A stretch of DNA of 64,000 nucleotides, taken from assembly GCF_011397635.1 (NCBI RefSeq), contig NC_064771.1, positions 12,959,379 to 13,023,378 on the forward strand, given 5' to 3'. Under the pieces are notes generated by a model. It did no database searches. It worked only from the letters and a program-made list of their open reading frames with translations, and was not told the DNA's origin. Origin of the DNA: Epinephelus fuscoguttatus. Taxonomy: Eukaryota; Chordata; Actinopteri; Perciformes; Serranidae. Position 1 is the stretch's first letter. Each line of letters starts with the position of its first letter. Positions 34,011-49,000 of the stretch are shown piece by piece. The translations under genes and the position numbers were made by a program.

Positions 34011-37000
34011 TTTTTCCCCCCCATACCTCTTTGTGTTTTTCCATAGTGGCATAGAGTTTCTGTGAAAGGTCGTTGGAGACATTGGGCATCCCTGGCTTCT
34101 TCTTATTGGCTCTGCTCAGGCTGCTCTTATTCTTGCTCGTCTTCTTGTTGTTCTTCTTCTTTGCATTTTTACTGTCACCTTTCGTGTCCTGCACAAGAAA
34201 GAAGCAAAATATAAGCAATCACCTGACGAGAAACCTTTCTTCATAATGCCATTTTTTTCACCCCTCTCCTGCACAGCGACATATATAGTCTTAATATGTA
34301 TAGACTCATCACAGCATTCTTACATCAACGCTCTCATTGGAAGTGCTGTTCTCCTCCCTTTTCCTCTCCTCTTCCTCCTGCTCCAGCTCTTTGATACTCT
34401 CCTCCAGCACATTGGGCCAAAAGTCACCCTCAAAGTAAGGCAACTCCTTCGCACTGGTCAAACGATCCTCTGTCGCCTGCTTGAAGATATCCTGTTGGGC
34501 CACATTGGAAAATAAGTTAATCTTTTGTATGGATGGGATCCATTCAGTCAATACTGTCAGCTATACCATGACATGCTCGTAAAAGAAAAGGTCTCAAACA
34601 CTGAATCTCAAAATGACCATTCCTCCAACACGTACAAGAATAAAGATGAATACTGCCTCTAACCTTGTAATCGTGCACTATCCTCTCTGCCACAGCTTTG
34701 TCTAACATCTTCTTGTACCACTCCTGGAGGCGTTTGGGCTTTGGGATCTTCTGATCTGCAGGGTGACAGTGGAAGATGTAGTCGTCCCCTTCACTTGGTG
34801 GACAGGCCCAGATGTGCCCAGTGGTGTAACTGAGGAGGACACACGAGAGAACGTACATAATAAGCAAAATTCATTTAAAGACTTAAGTAAGTTTTGTGAC
34901 AGGACAAGCGTTCAGATACCAAAATAAATGTTTTCTTTGAGCAGCAGAACTTACCCCAGCTTCCTGACATATTCCAAGTAGCCAATGAGGATTTCATGGT
35001 AGACGGCAGTTCTTAGACAGCGAGGCCGGAAGAAGTGTACACTGTCCAGGTAGGAGATGTATACTCGCCTGAGTGGGTGGAAAAAGGACATGTTAATGTA
35101 TCACAACAGCGGAAATACAATCTGAAATTGATCTTTAAAAAAAATGATTCCCTTTTCATGAGAAAGAAAAACAATGTCTCTAACATGGTGATATTGACCT
35201 TACCTCTGGTTGGGCTGAGGGCAGTCAGATCCGTACTCTTGAACATGCATACCAAAGAAGCAGACGTCTGCTCCATCAATGTCCTCAAATGCAAAAAGGG
35301 CTTTTGTCCTGTATGGGAAAGACTCTGACATCTCTCCGCTGTCCACAAATCTGTAGACAAAAAGGAGAAAGAAAAAACACAAATCTAAACTTACTGACTG
35401 TAAAATAGAAAAATCTTCACTAATAAACCCGATCATTTTGTTAGCTTCTGAGTACAGATACATTTCTTCTATATTTGCACTAAATTCTTGAAAATTATGT
35501 AAAGAAAATAAACAAAAAATACAGCAAAATCTGTTAATGTATTTCACACACAAATGTGGCTGTGAGCAAATAAGACTGGCATCTCCAAATCTTGATGGGA
35601 AGAGAAAAATTAGTTTGTTCACTCTGAAGTTCAGCAATGTGTCTTGTTTTTGTACCTGGACTTCATGCCTGGTTTGACTTCCACCACTTTGTCGGAGACG
35701 TGGACAACGCGAATAAAGACTTCTCCAGCCTCAGGGTGGATCTGACGCTTGAGGAAGTCATTCACCCTCACCTCTAGGTAACTGCCCAATTTCGTCTGAG
35801 GCAACCCTGTATGGGCAAAGATTTTTTTGTTTTAGTTTAGTTAACTTGACGGCTGGTAAAAACAGCAGAGAGAAAAAATAAGCTACAAGAAATAATCCAA
35901 ATATGTATATGTGTGTTCATTGAGTTAGTAAATGGTGACCATACGGGATTAATATGTGACAGCAGTCTCATATGAATAGAAAACAAAACATCAGGATAAA
36001 ACCACAACAAGCGTGGCCACTTACGTTTGGCAGAGTATTTGTTCTCTTTCCTGGTTTTGTTTGTCTTCTTTAAGCAGCCGTCACATACAAAACTGTGGGA
36101 AAAAAAGTCCATTGAATCAGTTGGATAACATCAAAACAATATTTAGCAAACTACCTTAGACATTCCTCAGAAACTCTGGGAACAACTGAAATGAGAAATT
36201 GCTGCTCACCCTGAGGGCCAGATTGTTTCATGGTGCAAGACACAAATCTGATGCATCCTGCGCCCACAGTCCATACATTCAACAAGCCTGGAAAGAGGGA
36301 CAGAGATGAGGAGGCAAATTACATACTGAAGTCCTTAAAACAAATTTGGTTTAATCTTATTTCCCAGATGCTAATATTTGACTTTTGACGAGCAGTTAAC
36401 TTACAGCTCAGGGTCCAGTGTGTCGTTCTTCTTCTTTTCAAACTGCTCCTTGTTAATCGATCTGAAATCAATTAAGAGAGAGTATGACGATATGTAGAAC
36501 AACAAGAGGCAATTGTCAATATACAGCAACAACAACAGAACTGTTGAGTACAGGCTGCTGTAAAATAAGATTTTAAAAACAAATCACGTAGCTAATATTA
36601 TCAGGAATGTGGCTGGAAGATGACCAGAGATAGTTCATGAAAAGGCAGTACTAGGTTTTAAAATGTCAGGACGATCATTTTTCAAATAGAACATTTGAAG
36701 GGAACATATTATGCTCATTTTCAGGTTCATACTCACGTCTGTGGCTGGGTGGGGTCATCGCCCAGGGAAACCGTCTCTCCCTGGATCTCGTTGAAGCACT
36801 TCTCGCAGAAGTGGTACCTGTCAGCAATAAGCCCAAATTTTGGTGAACTACACCATTCCCCGCAGCACAGTCAATCACAGACAGCGCACGGGAGGGCAGT
36901 CACCAATTGGTACAGGACATGGGCAAGGCAGGGTGCCACAAGCAGGGCAAGCAGGAAGTGGGAGCGCAGGACAGCAGGAAGTCGTCATCGCAACAGCCAG

Positions 37001-40000
37001 TCATGATTTTGAGGGGTGAGGGTGAAGGAGATGGGAGGGGGGGGTTTGGAAGTGCATGGTTGTTCAAGGCAAAAGCAAGCCAATGTTGATGTCACAGCCA
37101 TCAGAAGGGAGGACAGACAGGTCAAATGGACCAGGGACAAGACGAGACGAACATCCAAGACAACACACAGCAGAGAGCCGAGGCAAAGCACAGATTAGCA
37201 ATTTGGACATGAGAGGATGAGCAACAACAACAAGCACCATCACAGCTAACAGAGCAGGAGCAGAATCAACGGGAGCTAAACGTGAAAAGGGAACTGGAGC
37301 AGGAAGTGGCAGCACAGGACGTAATACAGACACTGAACAAATATGAAGTAAGCACAGACAGCTGCTCAGCTGTTCATCCATTCAAGCAGTTCATTTTAAA
37401 GTCGGTCCTTTCACATTCTAGTAAGGTTTTCATGGGTGTGTAAAAAGAAAAAACTGACAGGAAGAATCAAAAAGATGGTGAGTGGAGTCTGCAAGGAACC
37501 AAACCCCATGTTGAAAGAGCAGTAAGAAAACTTGCATTATTGCTGCTTCCTCCAAAAAGAAAATGCCAGTTCAGGGTGCTGTGAGAACTTTTAAAAGATA
37601 ATTTCATGCAAAAGCACAAACAGGACTTCAGAAACATGATATTTTCTTTGCTTTGTCTGTGCAGCCTTTTCTTTAAACACTGACAAATACCTTTTCAAAC
37701 ATTCTGTGTTGAGGTGTTATTTATAGGTAAGTTTAAAGACACCAAGAACAACTTAAAGAATGTGAGAAGAAAGGACCGACTGTTAAAATGCCAGTGCATT
37801 AGGCACCACACGGAGGTATAAAAACGGGGAACATGAGGTGAAGGGAAGCATTTGAGGAAACATAATTAATCAGATGCACACTATAGATAGTCTCTTCATC
37901 CAATTTATCTCTTCTATAATGCCTTCCTCTTTTACTGACCCATCCATCCATCTAGTTGCCTCTCCACCCTTTAATACATGGGCGTTTCACTCCCTCCATA
38001 CCTGTTCTGGTAGCTGAAGTAAGCAGCATCTCTGGGAATAGTGCACAGCTGCTTTCCGTAGCAGCACAGTGTCTGAGGAGAGAACTCCAGCTGATGGGCA
38101 GAAACAAAAACAAGAAAAAAACAACATTAATTTCTTGACCATCAACAACAGTAACTTAAGTCACAGCCCCTCAGCTAATCAAACATACACAATATGAATA
38201 AGATCTCTCTAGGCTTCCAGTGGTAGTTCACCTTAACTACTACTGCATGTGATACAACAAACCTAGTCAAACATGACATGTAGTTTATGAATCACCAGCT
38301 TAGTTTTGTTATAAAAAAGTTATTATAGCTAAAGAAATGTTAAAAAAATTCCTCTGCTTTGTCTCATTGTCAGAGGTAACCCTTCAGCTAGCCTTTCATA
38401 ATAAGGGCCATTCACTTTTGTTATTTGTCTGCAAAACCAAAAATAGCAGAGTCTAATGAGAGCTGAAACGTGATATGGCGTCGGCATGCCCAAGGCCAAA
38501 TTTAGCTATGAACCCACTTCACCACTTCCATTTTCAGATGTGAATGATGGGAGTTAATTTCTACATCTTAAACACACAACATTCATACACACCATCTTAT
38601 CCAGTCACATTCTCACGACGTACACAACGTCATACACTGAAGTTAAAATAAATGACATGCTACGTGTTGCCCAAAACAAATGAAGCTACTTTTAAAACTC
38701 TGGACATTTGAAACCTGGGGAAATTAAAACCTTTTTGGTGTCATCGTTCAGCCTCTAACTTTATCAAGTAAAGACTTAATGTGGTGAATAGAGTGGTGCT
38801 ATACAGACAAAATACTGACTGACTTCATCCAACATTCCTTCTTACCCTTGAGCATCTCAACATCAAGATTTTCTCCTCAATTTTTACACTATCGCCCCTC
38901 ACCAACATGCATTTCCATTTCATCCCATCCATCACTCTGTCTCACCTTCCTCCCACAGCAGTAGCCAAGGCTCTGCATGACGGGATCAATCTCCTGCTCG
39001 AAAACCTCGGCCAGCTTGGAGCAGTACTTGTACACCCTGGATGTTTTGCGGTTGTACAGCCAGGCGTTGTTGAACATGAGCCAGATGTCATCCACATACT
39101 GCCAGGGATCCTGGTACTGACCTACAACCAAAACACAAAGCATGAAATGAGGAAACTTTCCAAACTAAAGGCAGCTGCCGCATTGGAGCATCCCCTATGA
39201 AACGGGTAAGAAAAAGCCATGTCAAATAAAATAGAGACAGAACACTATTCTTTGTAACACAGCATGACAAATGGTGCAGTGCAGTAGAACACAAACTCAT
39301 AACTCGATCAAATCTATACACAAGTTCATTCATCTTTAATAGTGGTCTATTACATTTCCCAGGAATGACCAAATCTTGTAATAACAAGCAGCATGTACTA
39401 ACCTGTATCCAGTTTGCGTTTGATAGTAGACAAATCCATTGGGTTCTTCACAATATCAAAGTAGTCCTGCAAGAACACAAAGGGCATGTGTTTACATTGA
39501 GCAGTTAAAACGTTTGGCCCAGTTTTGTGAGTAAATCATACACACAAATAAAGCAAAACATATGGAAACTACACCCTGGTAAATACACCACAAGCAACAG
39601 CAGTCAAGAGATGTAGGATTTCTGATCAAATTCTTAAAGCAAGGGAACTACACCAAAGACAGTAAAGACCATGACAGTTTCAACTAAGCAAGCAAGAAGA
39701 ATACACTCAGTGACATGGTGAACACCAACAGGGACAAGGCGGTTGATACAAGGGAGAGAAATTTATACATCTCGACATCAGCGGGGATACATACAGGTAT
39801 GCACAGCAGTTGTGGGTCTACAGGCATTCTGAAGGGCAGAGACTCTGGATCTTGTCTGTAGAGAGACTCGAGTGTGGGCATCAGGGCCTGACGAAGCTCC
39901 TCTGGCTTGAAGACTGGAAGAAATACAGATGAGAGAAGAGAATGGGATGAAAGAGTAATCGGAAAATTTCCCCTCCCTTTGGACTCCATCACAAAAAAAG

Positions 40001-43000
40001 AAAACACCCAATTTGAATCGATTATTACATATAAGGAGATATTTAGAAAGTGCATGTAAGATCAGAAGTTCTACTTACTCTTCTTTTTCACTGGAACTGG
40101 TGTAGCTGCCTCTGAAGACTCCTCTTCCTCTTTCACCTCCTTCTTTACCTCCGGTTTCCTGTCTTCTGTCTTGACACCCGATGTCGGCGTTGTTGCCGAT
40201 GTGTCCATGGGAACCCCTTTACCTCCCTCTCCGGTACACTCCTCCTTTTTCAGCTCTAATTTCACAGGCTTTTCCTCTGTTTTGAGGTTGCTGAGCTTCC
40301 CTCCTTTGGAGCAGCTGCCGGTGTCGCTCTCCTCCTCCTCATCCTGCTGCTTGACCTCCATCTTGGGGTCGAGGTTGGTGGCTGAGGCGTTCGACTGTGG
40401 TTGCTGGGAGGAAGTGTCCAGACTGCTGACAGAGGCTGGAGTCAGGGCCTGACTGTCCGCTGGGAATGAACCCTTTTGGGACAACTACAGAGAGACATAG
40501 AAACGAGCATGGAAATTGTGATTATGACAAAGTGATGCATGAAGGCCAACAAGACAGGATACTCTGACGAGATGGAAGGTTTTGAGTAGCTAAAAAGGTG
40601 AAGCATGGGACAAATCAAGACACCACGGATGCACAGTTTAATCATAACTGAGGCAAGGATAAAATGTTTGGTCTCATGGTAAAGACCAGGCAATACATGG
40701 GGAAGCAACAGGTTAAAATAAATTTTACATAATGAGACATGAGTTACTGATACAATATCAATGAAATAAGTAGGTAATATGCTAAATCACACTGACCGGA
40801 GTGCGTGGCAGCTGAGCACCGTGCGGCGTCGAGCTGGAGGCCAATCCGGGATGAGATGGAGTGGTTGAACCAGCCGGCCCCATATGCTGCTGCTGGATGG
40901 GCTTGTTAGAGCCGGGGCCCTGACCGAGCTGGTTCTGCTGGGGGGCTGAAGGTGGACCCAGCTGTGGTGCGTTAGGGGTGTGAGGCTGTGGGGTCTGGGA
41001 CCCGGCTAGTCTCGGGGGTGTTTGGTGAGGAGTAGGAGATCGGCTGTGAGCGGGGGACCGGCTGTGAGCAGGGGAAGGTGAGCTACGCATGGCTGCTAAA
41101 TGGGGGATGGAGTTGGGTTGCTGGTTTGTGTTAGATGGAGTCATTGAGGAAGCGGGGGCTCCGACGGCTGAGTTGGGACCTGCACCACCCACGCTCTGAG
41201 GACCCATGGGCCCCACTGTGGAGACGCCACTGGGACCACTGGCTGAACCTGGCTGTGCTAGAGGACTAGCAACTGGAAGCGAGGGAGGAGTGCCCATCTG
41301 TGTCTTAGGAAAGAGGAGGATGAGAGTGAAGAGAAGGGTCACAGACAGGAAGGGTGCACAGGAAGAGGGTCAATAAAATATGTGGTTCAAGAAGAACTTA
41401 ATGCATGACATCATTTTTAAGACCAGTGGTTTCATTTTAGGCATTTTTTTTACTATAGGTGCTTTTTATTTACATTTACACAGGATTTTTTCAGAACACT
41501 TAATTTATGAATGTATTCCTGAGCCAGAGGGTCCTGTCCTAAACGGTCCCTAAGCTGGGGTCCTGGTCTCTGATGGCACAGGACTTATTAAGGAGTCAAG
41601 TGTTGCATTTTACACTAGCATCTACCACCCTCCAACTTTAGGATGTACACTCAGACACTTTATGAGACCTAAAGATAAAATCTACTGATTGCACTGTAGT
41701 TGCATCCTCACAATCTTTCCTATCATACCAAATGCTTAAGACAAAACTAGTGTTTATGCTTCAGGATAAACCTCAGTCCTCGGTAAAGACTTGAGTGTAA
41801 TTTGCCACACATCCCTTATTAATAAAACTCTGACTAACAGGAAAATTAACTTAGGCCACCCTACCTGTGCCATGCCTGCCGGTACGCCAGGTTGAGCCAT
41901 CCCAGGCTGAGCTGCTCCAACTCCAGGTCCTGAGCCAGGAAACTGTCCCTGGGACAGATACTGGTTCTGCAGCTGGTTGACATTAGGCTGCCCCATCCTG
42001 GGTCCGACCATCCCCATCTAAAAGGTGTCAAGGAGCATTGGCAGGGGTTAAAAATGCCTACACAACCTTTTCTGCCAAAGTAACATTTTTGTAAGCTAGT
42101 TTGTAACAATTAATTTTCTCTATGCTGAAAAAAACTTTCAAACTACACACTCTTATAGCCACTATGTCAAACGGTACAAGGAAGTAAATTCTTAATTGTG
42201 TTTAGAGATACATTAAAAACAAAACTGTCATACATGGGGAGTGTTCAGTACTGACCTGGTTGCCAGGTGCTCCTATGGGGAGAGGAGGCGTGGATCTCTG
42301 GCCCATAGACTGCATGCCTATTTGATTGAACTGATTCATACCTGACAAAACACAGAGACTGTTATGACACACGACATAATATTCCATATGGAAACCACAT
42401 TACATATTGTATTTTGTTCATAAATAGTTCCCGTGCCAGTGCAGCAGTGCTGTTTCCATGTTGTGTAAAAGTGACATGTCAAAATACGACTTTGTGTCAG
42501 ACTTTGGGTCATGCGGTGTGCCCTGGTGGCCCTATTGGTTCTTTACCTGGGCCTTGCATCCTGTTGACCATCTGATTAGGTCCAGCTGGTCGCACCATTG
42601 ATGGGTCAGGGAGGGGACCGTCTGTAAAAACAGAGACAGGAGAATGAAAAATCAAGCTGTCATCTGTGCACAGGAGAGAGGGAGAAATGGAAATGCCCTC
42701 CACATGTGGGAAGTTTGCACAAACAAAATGTTAAATCCTTTTTTCTGTTTTTTTGTTTTGTTTTTTTTTTTAGTCAGAAAATATAAGGGGCACTTTGAAA
42801 TAATTACACAAAGACACCTGGTAATGCAGTTTGAAGCTTTTTAAAAAGATCTGTGGGGCAACTGATTAATAATGTGTGTAAAATCTGAAGCAATTCAAGA
42901 CAAAGACAGATACAAGCTACTCTACTTGGAGGCCCAAGCGTGACAAACTGTGAGAAAACACTGGAAAAGGTGTAATGCATGGCCAAAGTAACAGAGGAAA

Positions 43001-46000
43001 AAATGGGATCCAGTTAATCCCCTTCTCAGCTCTAACATTTTCCAACCATGCTGGATGATATCAAAACTGTCCAATAAGCAAACTATGGGCAAGTCCATCC
43101 AAAAACAGAACATCAAGATAATACAATGTGATACAAATAATCCTGCAGTCACACAGCATTACTTACTTCAATCTTAAACCATGAGGTAAGCAATACAAAG
43201 CGATGCTAAAATGTCCGAATGTCACATTCTGCTGGATTAAATTATCATTCACATGAATGCGTGCAGCCCAGCGTAACATGAGCTCATCCAGATCTCCATT
43301 ATGCTGCATGGCCACTCACTTGGAGGCAGTCCAGTTGGGGGCTGACCCATGCCGGCAGGCCCGAGGCCCAGACCCTGCTTCTGGAGACGGGTCCTCCTCT
43401 TCTCCTCCAGCTCCTTCTGGATTTTGTAGATCTTCTCCGCTAGCAGATGATAGTACTCAGCCTGTCAAAAAGAGGGTGACAAAGTAAGGAAAATGCTGCT
43501 GGGGGGGTAAACGCCTCAAACATGGAGGAGCGATATAGAAAAAAATAAACTTATGACTGTCTAATGTTGAAATAAAACTTCAATGGAAAAACTTTTGTAG
43601 GACTTCCAAGTTATCAACAGAATAACACACAGGAAGGGCTTCAACGAGTAACAACAGTAATTCACCAGTCCAGCTCATACCCTCAAGGTTTTCACCTATG
43701 CCCAACAATGTTTTTGTTTCTGAGTAGCACACTGAGCTAAAGGAGAGAGAAACTTACTCTACTGTTTGCTGACTCATACATGTCTCCCTCAACCTTTCTA
43801 GCATAGGCCACCAAGTTCTCCATTCGCCGGTCCTTGAGAGCAGCAGGATCTGGAGTCGGAAAGATGGCCTGGACACTGTGGGTGGGAGAACAAACAGACA
43901 ACGTAAGCAAAACAGGAGGAAAGGAAGAAGGAGATAAAAAATTAAATTGTTACCTTCTGCGTCAGACAAAGTATTACTTTAACACTATATGTCTTTTTTA
44001 GTCCCTTTGAGAGTGTTTCTGCGTGGTTACCTGTGTTGTAGCTCAGCTAGCAGCTCTACTACAAGGGGCACTACCTAGTGAGTGTGCATGAGTCTTTGGG
44101 AAAGTGCCAGCGCAAAGTCATAGCACGGGTGTTTACTGTAGTGAATGTTATGGCCTGCCACTGAAGAAAAGTACATTTCTCATTCATGTATGACATCGTC
44201 TCTCCGCCAGTGCTTGAGAAAGCTTGCTAACAATACTAGCAGCTATGTGTAAGAGAAACAAACTGGGGTTTCGGTCAACCAGCTTAACCAAACTGTCAAA
44301 TCCAAGCAGACACATACAAGTGTCTACCACTGTCTACACTCATACTAGTGATTCTTAGACACACAATGTGCGTTTTGTTCGAAAGATAATTTGTAATAAC
44401 ATAATACGCTAACGAGAATATGATTAAAAGTACGGTGCAAACAAAATTGTAGTGTGTAGTTCGTCTTTAATACTTACAGTTTGTGTACCAAGTGGTTTCG
44501 TAGGTCCTGCGTGATGTCCTCATGCCAGCTTTTCCTCATGCCTGAGGCAGAGGGAGGGCCTGCTGTGGGCATGGAGCCAACCCCACCAGCATCATTCATC
44601 AGACTGGGAGAGAGAGAGAGAGAGGGCATAATTTTAATGATTAATTTCTTTACAAAAAACAAGACAGACATGTGTCTGCCCTGGTCTGATGTAGCCATGA
44701 TGGATGCTTCTAATCAAGGTATCTGCCAAATGGCACGTATGTGTTCCTTCTTACCCTTGGCTGTTCACATTGAGGTGCATCATGGTATCCTGCAACAGGC
44801 TGGCTTGTTGACTCTGAGGGGAAGCTCCCACACCTCCATTGACTCCCATAGGATTCCCACCTACACACAGAAAGGACAAGGCCTTATAAGTTGAATTTCT
44901 TGTGTTCCCCTACTAATAAAAACAGTCATATACCTTGGATATATGTAATGTCTTCACGCCACATGGCATCAAAAGCACAATCTTTAGGTGCTACAGGGCT
45001 ACTTTTTTTTTTTTTTTACTTGGAGCCCTTTGAAAGATACTTCAGGCAGGCACTTTTCAGAGTTCCTTCTGACAATACTGAAGGCCACTTGTAGCATCTA
45101 ACGCTCTACTTATTTCTCTTTTTATACATGTTTAAAATTCTTATGCTGGCTCCGGTAAAATTCTAAGCTCTCAGTGCTATTAGAAACAAGGTTAAGCATT
45201 TCTTTCTCAAGAGTGAAGCAGGTAAACATGCAGCCTAACTCACCCATTGGGTTCAGAGGCCTCATGCCAGCCTGCAAGCCTTGGTTGGACATATTGGGCT
45301 GGCCAGTCTGAGCTTGGATCTGGTTGCCCTGGTAGGTGAGGCCCAGGGCTGCGTAGGCTCTTTCTATGGAGCTGGGGTCAATCTGACTCGGCGGATTGAG
45401 GCTGGGAGCACTTGGTTGGCCACCAGGTACTGCCCCAAGAGAGCTGCCCAGACCTGCAGCTGTTGCACCGAGTAGAGCTGTGAGGACATAAGGAGAGGAA
45501 AGTGTTAATAATACATCTGATCTGCTCAAGAGAATATAAAAAACAAAGCATGAGAAATCCCTGTGGCTGAATAATTAGGCAAAACAGCCAAAAAGCATGC
45601 CGCAAATCTTATTATCATTTAGTACACCACAGATAATGTTTAGCTCACTGTACTGTCAAGGTCTCAGGCTCAAATCCAGCACAGACTGAGGCTTAACAAT
45701 ATTAGCATTATCTTTCTATATCAATATACTTGCAATAACACATCATAACGTCAGTAAAAACGATGATGACATAACAATAGCATAGTATGATTTTATCATT
45801 AAGGTGTACAATGTATCGTGAAGAAAAGGAATGTATAACGTTGTTTGGTCAGATACAGACACTCACACTGCGGGTTCCTCTTGTCCCCTGCATTCTTCAG
45901 CGGCAGGCACACAGGACAGTCATGCCGCGTGCAGTTCTTCCAATGGGAGATGATCTGCCTCGATGATGCACAGTGGGCAACTGAGGATGAAAATGGGCAG

Positions 46001-49000
46001 AGATGCAGGAAGATTTGGGGAATACAGAGGTGTATGAGGGAGGGAGAGGAGGAAGGAGAAAGAGAATGAAAAAAAGTGAGGTCATGGGAAAAAAAAAATC
46101 ATTAATTAAATTAGAGATGCCTGCCTGTTGCCTACAAAGAGTTGCCGAGTCAATAAGACACAGAAAACCGTAACAAAGTTAACCTAATACTGGCATTATT
46201 TTATCTTCTTAGTACTACCGAAAACAAACTCACAGTAAGTATGGTCCGAGCAGCCACAACCTTATACAGCTTATGCCTCCTGCATCATTTGCCTGAGAGC
46301 TATACCGTTGCAATGGGTGAAATATTCCTTCATTAGGAGGGGTACAGCCAGTGAAGTTAATTTCTCTCAGCTTGTCAACCTCAGAAATCAAATCTGTGTC
46401 AACACTGTACCCCATCTCTGAGCATGCACAGTGACATCTGCCCCAGATAGAGCAACTCTATAGAAAGTTAATCACAATAATCAGTGTTGTTTCAGAATAA
46501 ACTACATTGGCCATGGCGATTCTAACAAAGGAATATGTCAACTGGCTTCCATATCTTCAAATCAGTTTTTTAGGCAACAATGGAGTTCTATAGCAATGAT
46601 GTACAAACACTATCAAACAATATTTGTTAACTGGATAAATATAGGATGACTGAGATTGATCACAACTCTGTGATATCCTTTATTACACAAATGTGTCTGT
46701 CAAGAGCCTGCTTGTCAAACACAGGGATGCATCATAGCTATCCACTGAGTGCAGGAGCATGCAGCATCCCTTCGACTCACCCTGACAAGACTTGCCAGCT
46801 TGGCAGTGAGTCATGTGGTTGAGGACGTTCTTCATTGTGCGGCAGTGGGGCAGGTTGCACTGCCGGACCTCACCGTTGGCTTGCTCCCGCCGCTGGCACT
46901 TGTGTGCATGAAGCAGGAGCACCAGTTGCTGCTGGATTAGCTTGCGCTTCTCAGGGTCAGCTGTGGGCGGCGCTCCAGCAGCGGCAGATGCTGCAGAAAC
47001 CTGGGCACCGGGACCCACCAGACTTGCCTGAGCGTTGGGCACCATTCCTGGGGCGCCTCCCACAGGTGCACTAGAGGGGCCGCCCACACCTGTTTGTGAC
47101 TGCTGGGAGCCCTAGCAAGTGAAGTGAGAGGGAATGAGAAACGATGACGTGGGTGAGACAAGAGTAGTAATTAAATAGGAAATAGGAAGGGATAAGTTAA
47201 AAGGTAACAGGGAGTAGGGAGTGGAGAGGTAGAGCAGATTAAGAGGACAGGAGGCAGTGTTTAATTTACAAGAGGTGAGTGAGGTAAATGAAAAGAAAGC
47301 AGGAATACAGAGCAGTAAAACAGCAGTGCGATGAGGAGAAAAGGTAGCAGGGAAGAGATAAGGGAATCACTTAAATCACTTAAATCTGCCAACTTGATGA
47401 AAAGAATTGCAGAACAACTCAAACTTGCAACTAACACATGTACACAAACATTTTCTCAGTGTGTTTGTTCCCTACCATGGCAGCCATTCCTTGCATGGGC
47501 TGGTTCTTCTTGTCCACATTGAACTGGGCCAGGCTGTTGCCCATGGGACCTTTGTTCTGGAGCTGAGGGCCCAGCCCTGCGCCTCCCAGACCTTGATTCC
47601 CCTGCCCTGCATATGGACCTCCAAAAGGCCCCCCTGGGTTCCCCATCATCCCCATCTAGGAATAAAAAAAAGGAAAACGAGGAGAGACGGGGAGTCAGTG
47701 GGAATGATGAAGACATATGAAGATTAGAAGAGAGTGATGTAGAAAATCAGGTAAACTAAGACAACAATTAACTATGTGTCTGAAACCACATCTCATGGAT
47801 GTTATCAGTGATCACATTGCAGAATCAATCGTGTGCAGAATCTGTTGGCAGTGGGACAAGAGTTTGGTATCGGAGGGATTCTGGTTTCTGTTTGTAATCT
47901 GAGTAGAATTGACTAATCACGTTTGAGCTTCAGGTATACAGTATGTGTACAGAGGCGAAACATATTGGTTGAAAGCAATTTCAAGTGTCAGCTATCCTCT
48001 GACACTTAAACTTTATATTAGTTTTTTTTTAAATCTGCATTGATATACAGATATCTGTTTATGAAGATTTCCCCAAATGGAAGAGGAAGTCTTGCTACAC
48101 TGGACTTTCAGAAATACTGGCCATTGCCCCCTGGGGCTTCTCGTCGTCCGATTGCCAAAGGTTTCCAAGAGTGAAAAATTCATTCAAAGCCAAAATTTTC
48201 ATCTCCCAAAAGAATTTTTTTTTACCACTTGCACTTAGTTTCTACTAAATTACTCACTAAGGAAAAAAGACAATGTACTTCTAAATCAGTTAACCAGTTT
48301 ACAGCATCAGGTAATGTCTAATTATATAATTAAAAAAAGTAATTAAAACCTTTGCAACCAAACCTTCGTGCCAACAGAAGTAACAGCAGAGTGTGTAATA
48401 GCTATCCAACAAGAGTAGTTCCTCTTTTCTTCCTGTGCAGTGAGGGGGTTATTTGAACTTTTCTTTCAAAAATCACTGATCTATTCCTCATTAGTATCCC
48501 CGTCTCTTTCCTCTTCTCCTCATTCCTTCAATCAGCTTCAGCGGGTCCACTGCATTTTTCTTTAACTGCTTCATATACCTAACCTGAAACCCCTCTTACA
48601 GCTTCAGATCTCTATGGCATAATCAAACATCAGTGTCTCCAACACATTCATTCAGCAGCAGTAGCGGCAGCAGCCTGCCACTGCAACATTTTTATTGTCA
48701 CTCCTGTGGGACTGTCAATCACAGAGGCAGAGCAGTTTTCTGCCACTTTAACGCCAAGCATGAGGGTGCTACGTGTTGTTCATGGCTGTGAAATACATGG
48801 ATATAGTCACGGACCCAAAGCACTACAATGAGGTTGTATAAAAAAAATAAGCATCTCTGTCTGGGTAAAGAGCCAAACTAGAGCCTGCAGAAAAGTAGCT
48901 TACATTAAAGGAAAACGTTAAGCTAAGGCCTAAATATAATTTGTGAATAAGTTTTGCACATAAACATAAGATCTTGACCTACAATTATGTGCAAAATTAG

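Noticed and set aside
36695-37381. Cluster of overlapping frames in ep300 intron 19
   Set aside because: They are intronic, short, on both strands and without recognisable motifs.
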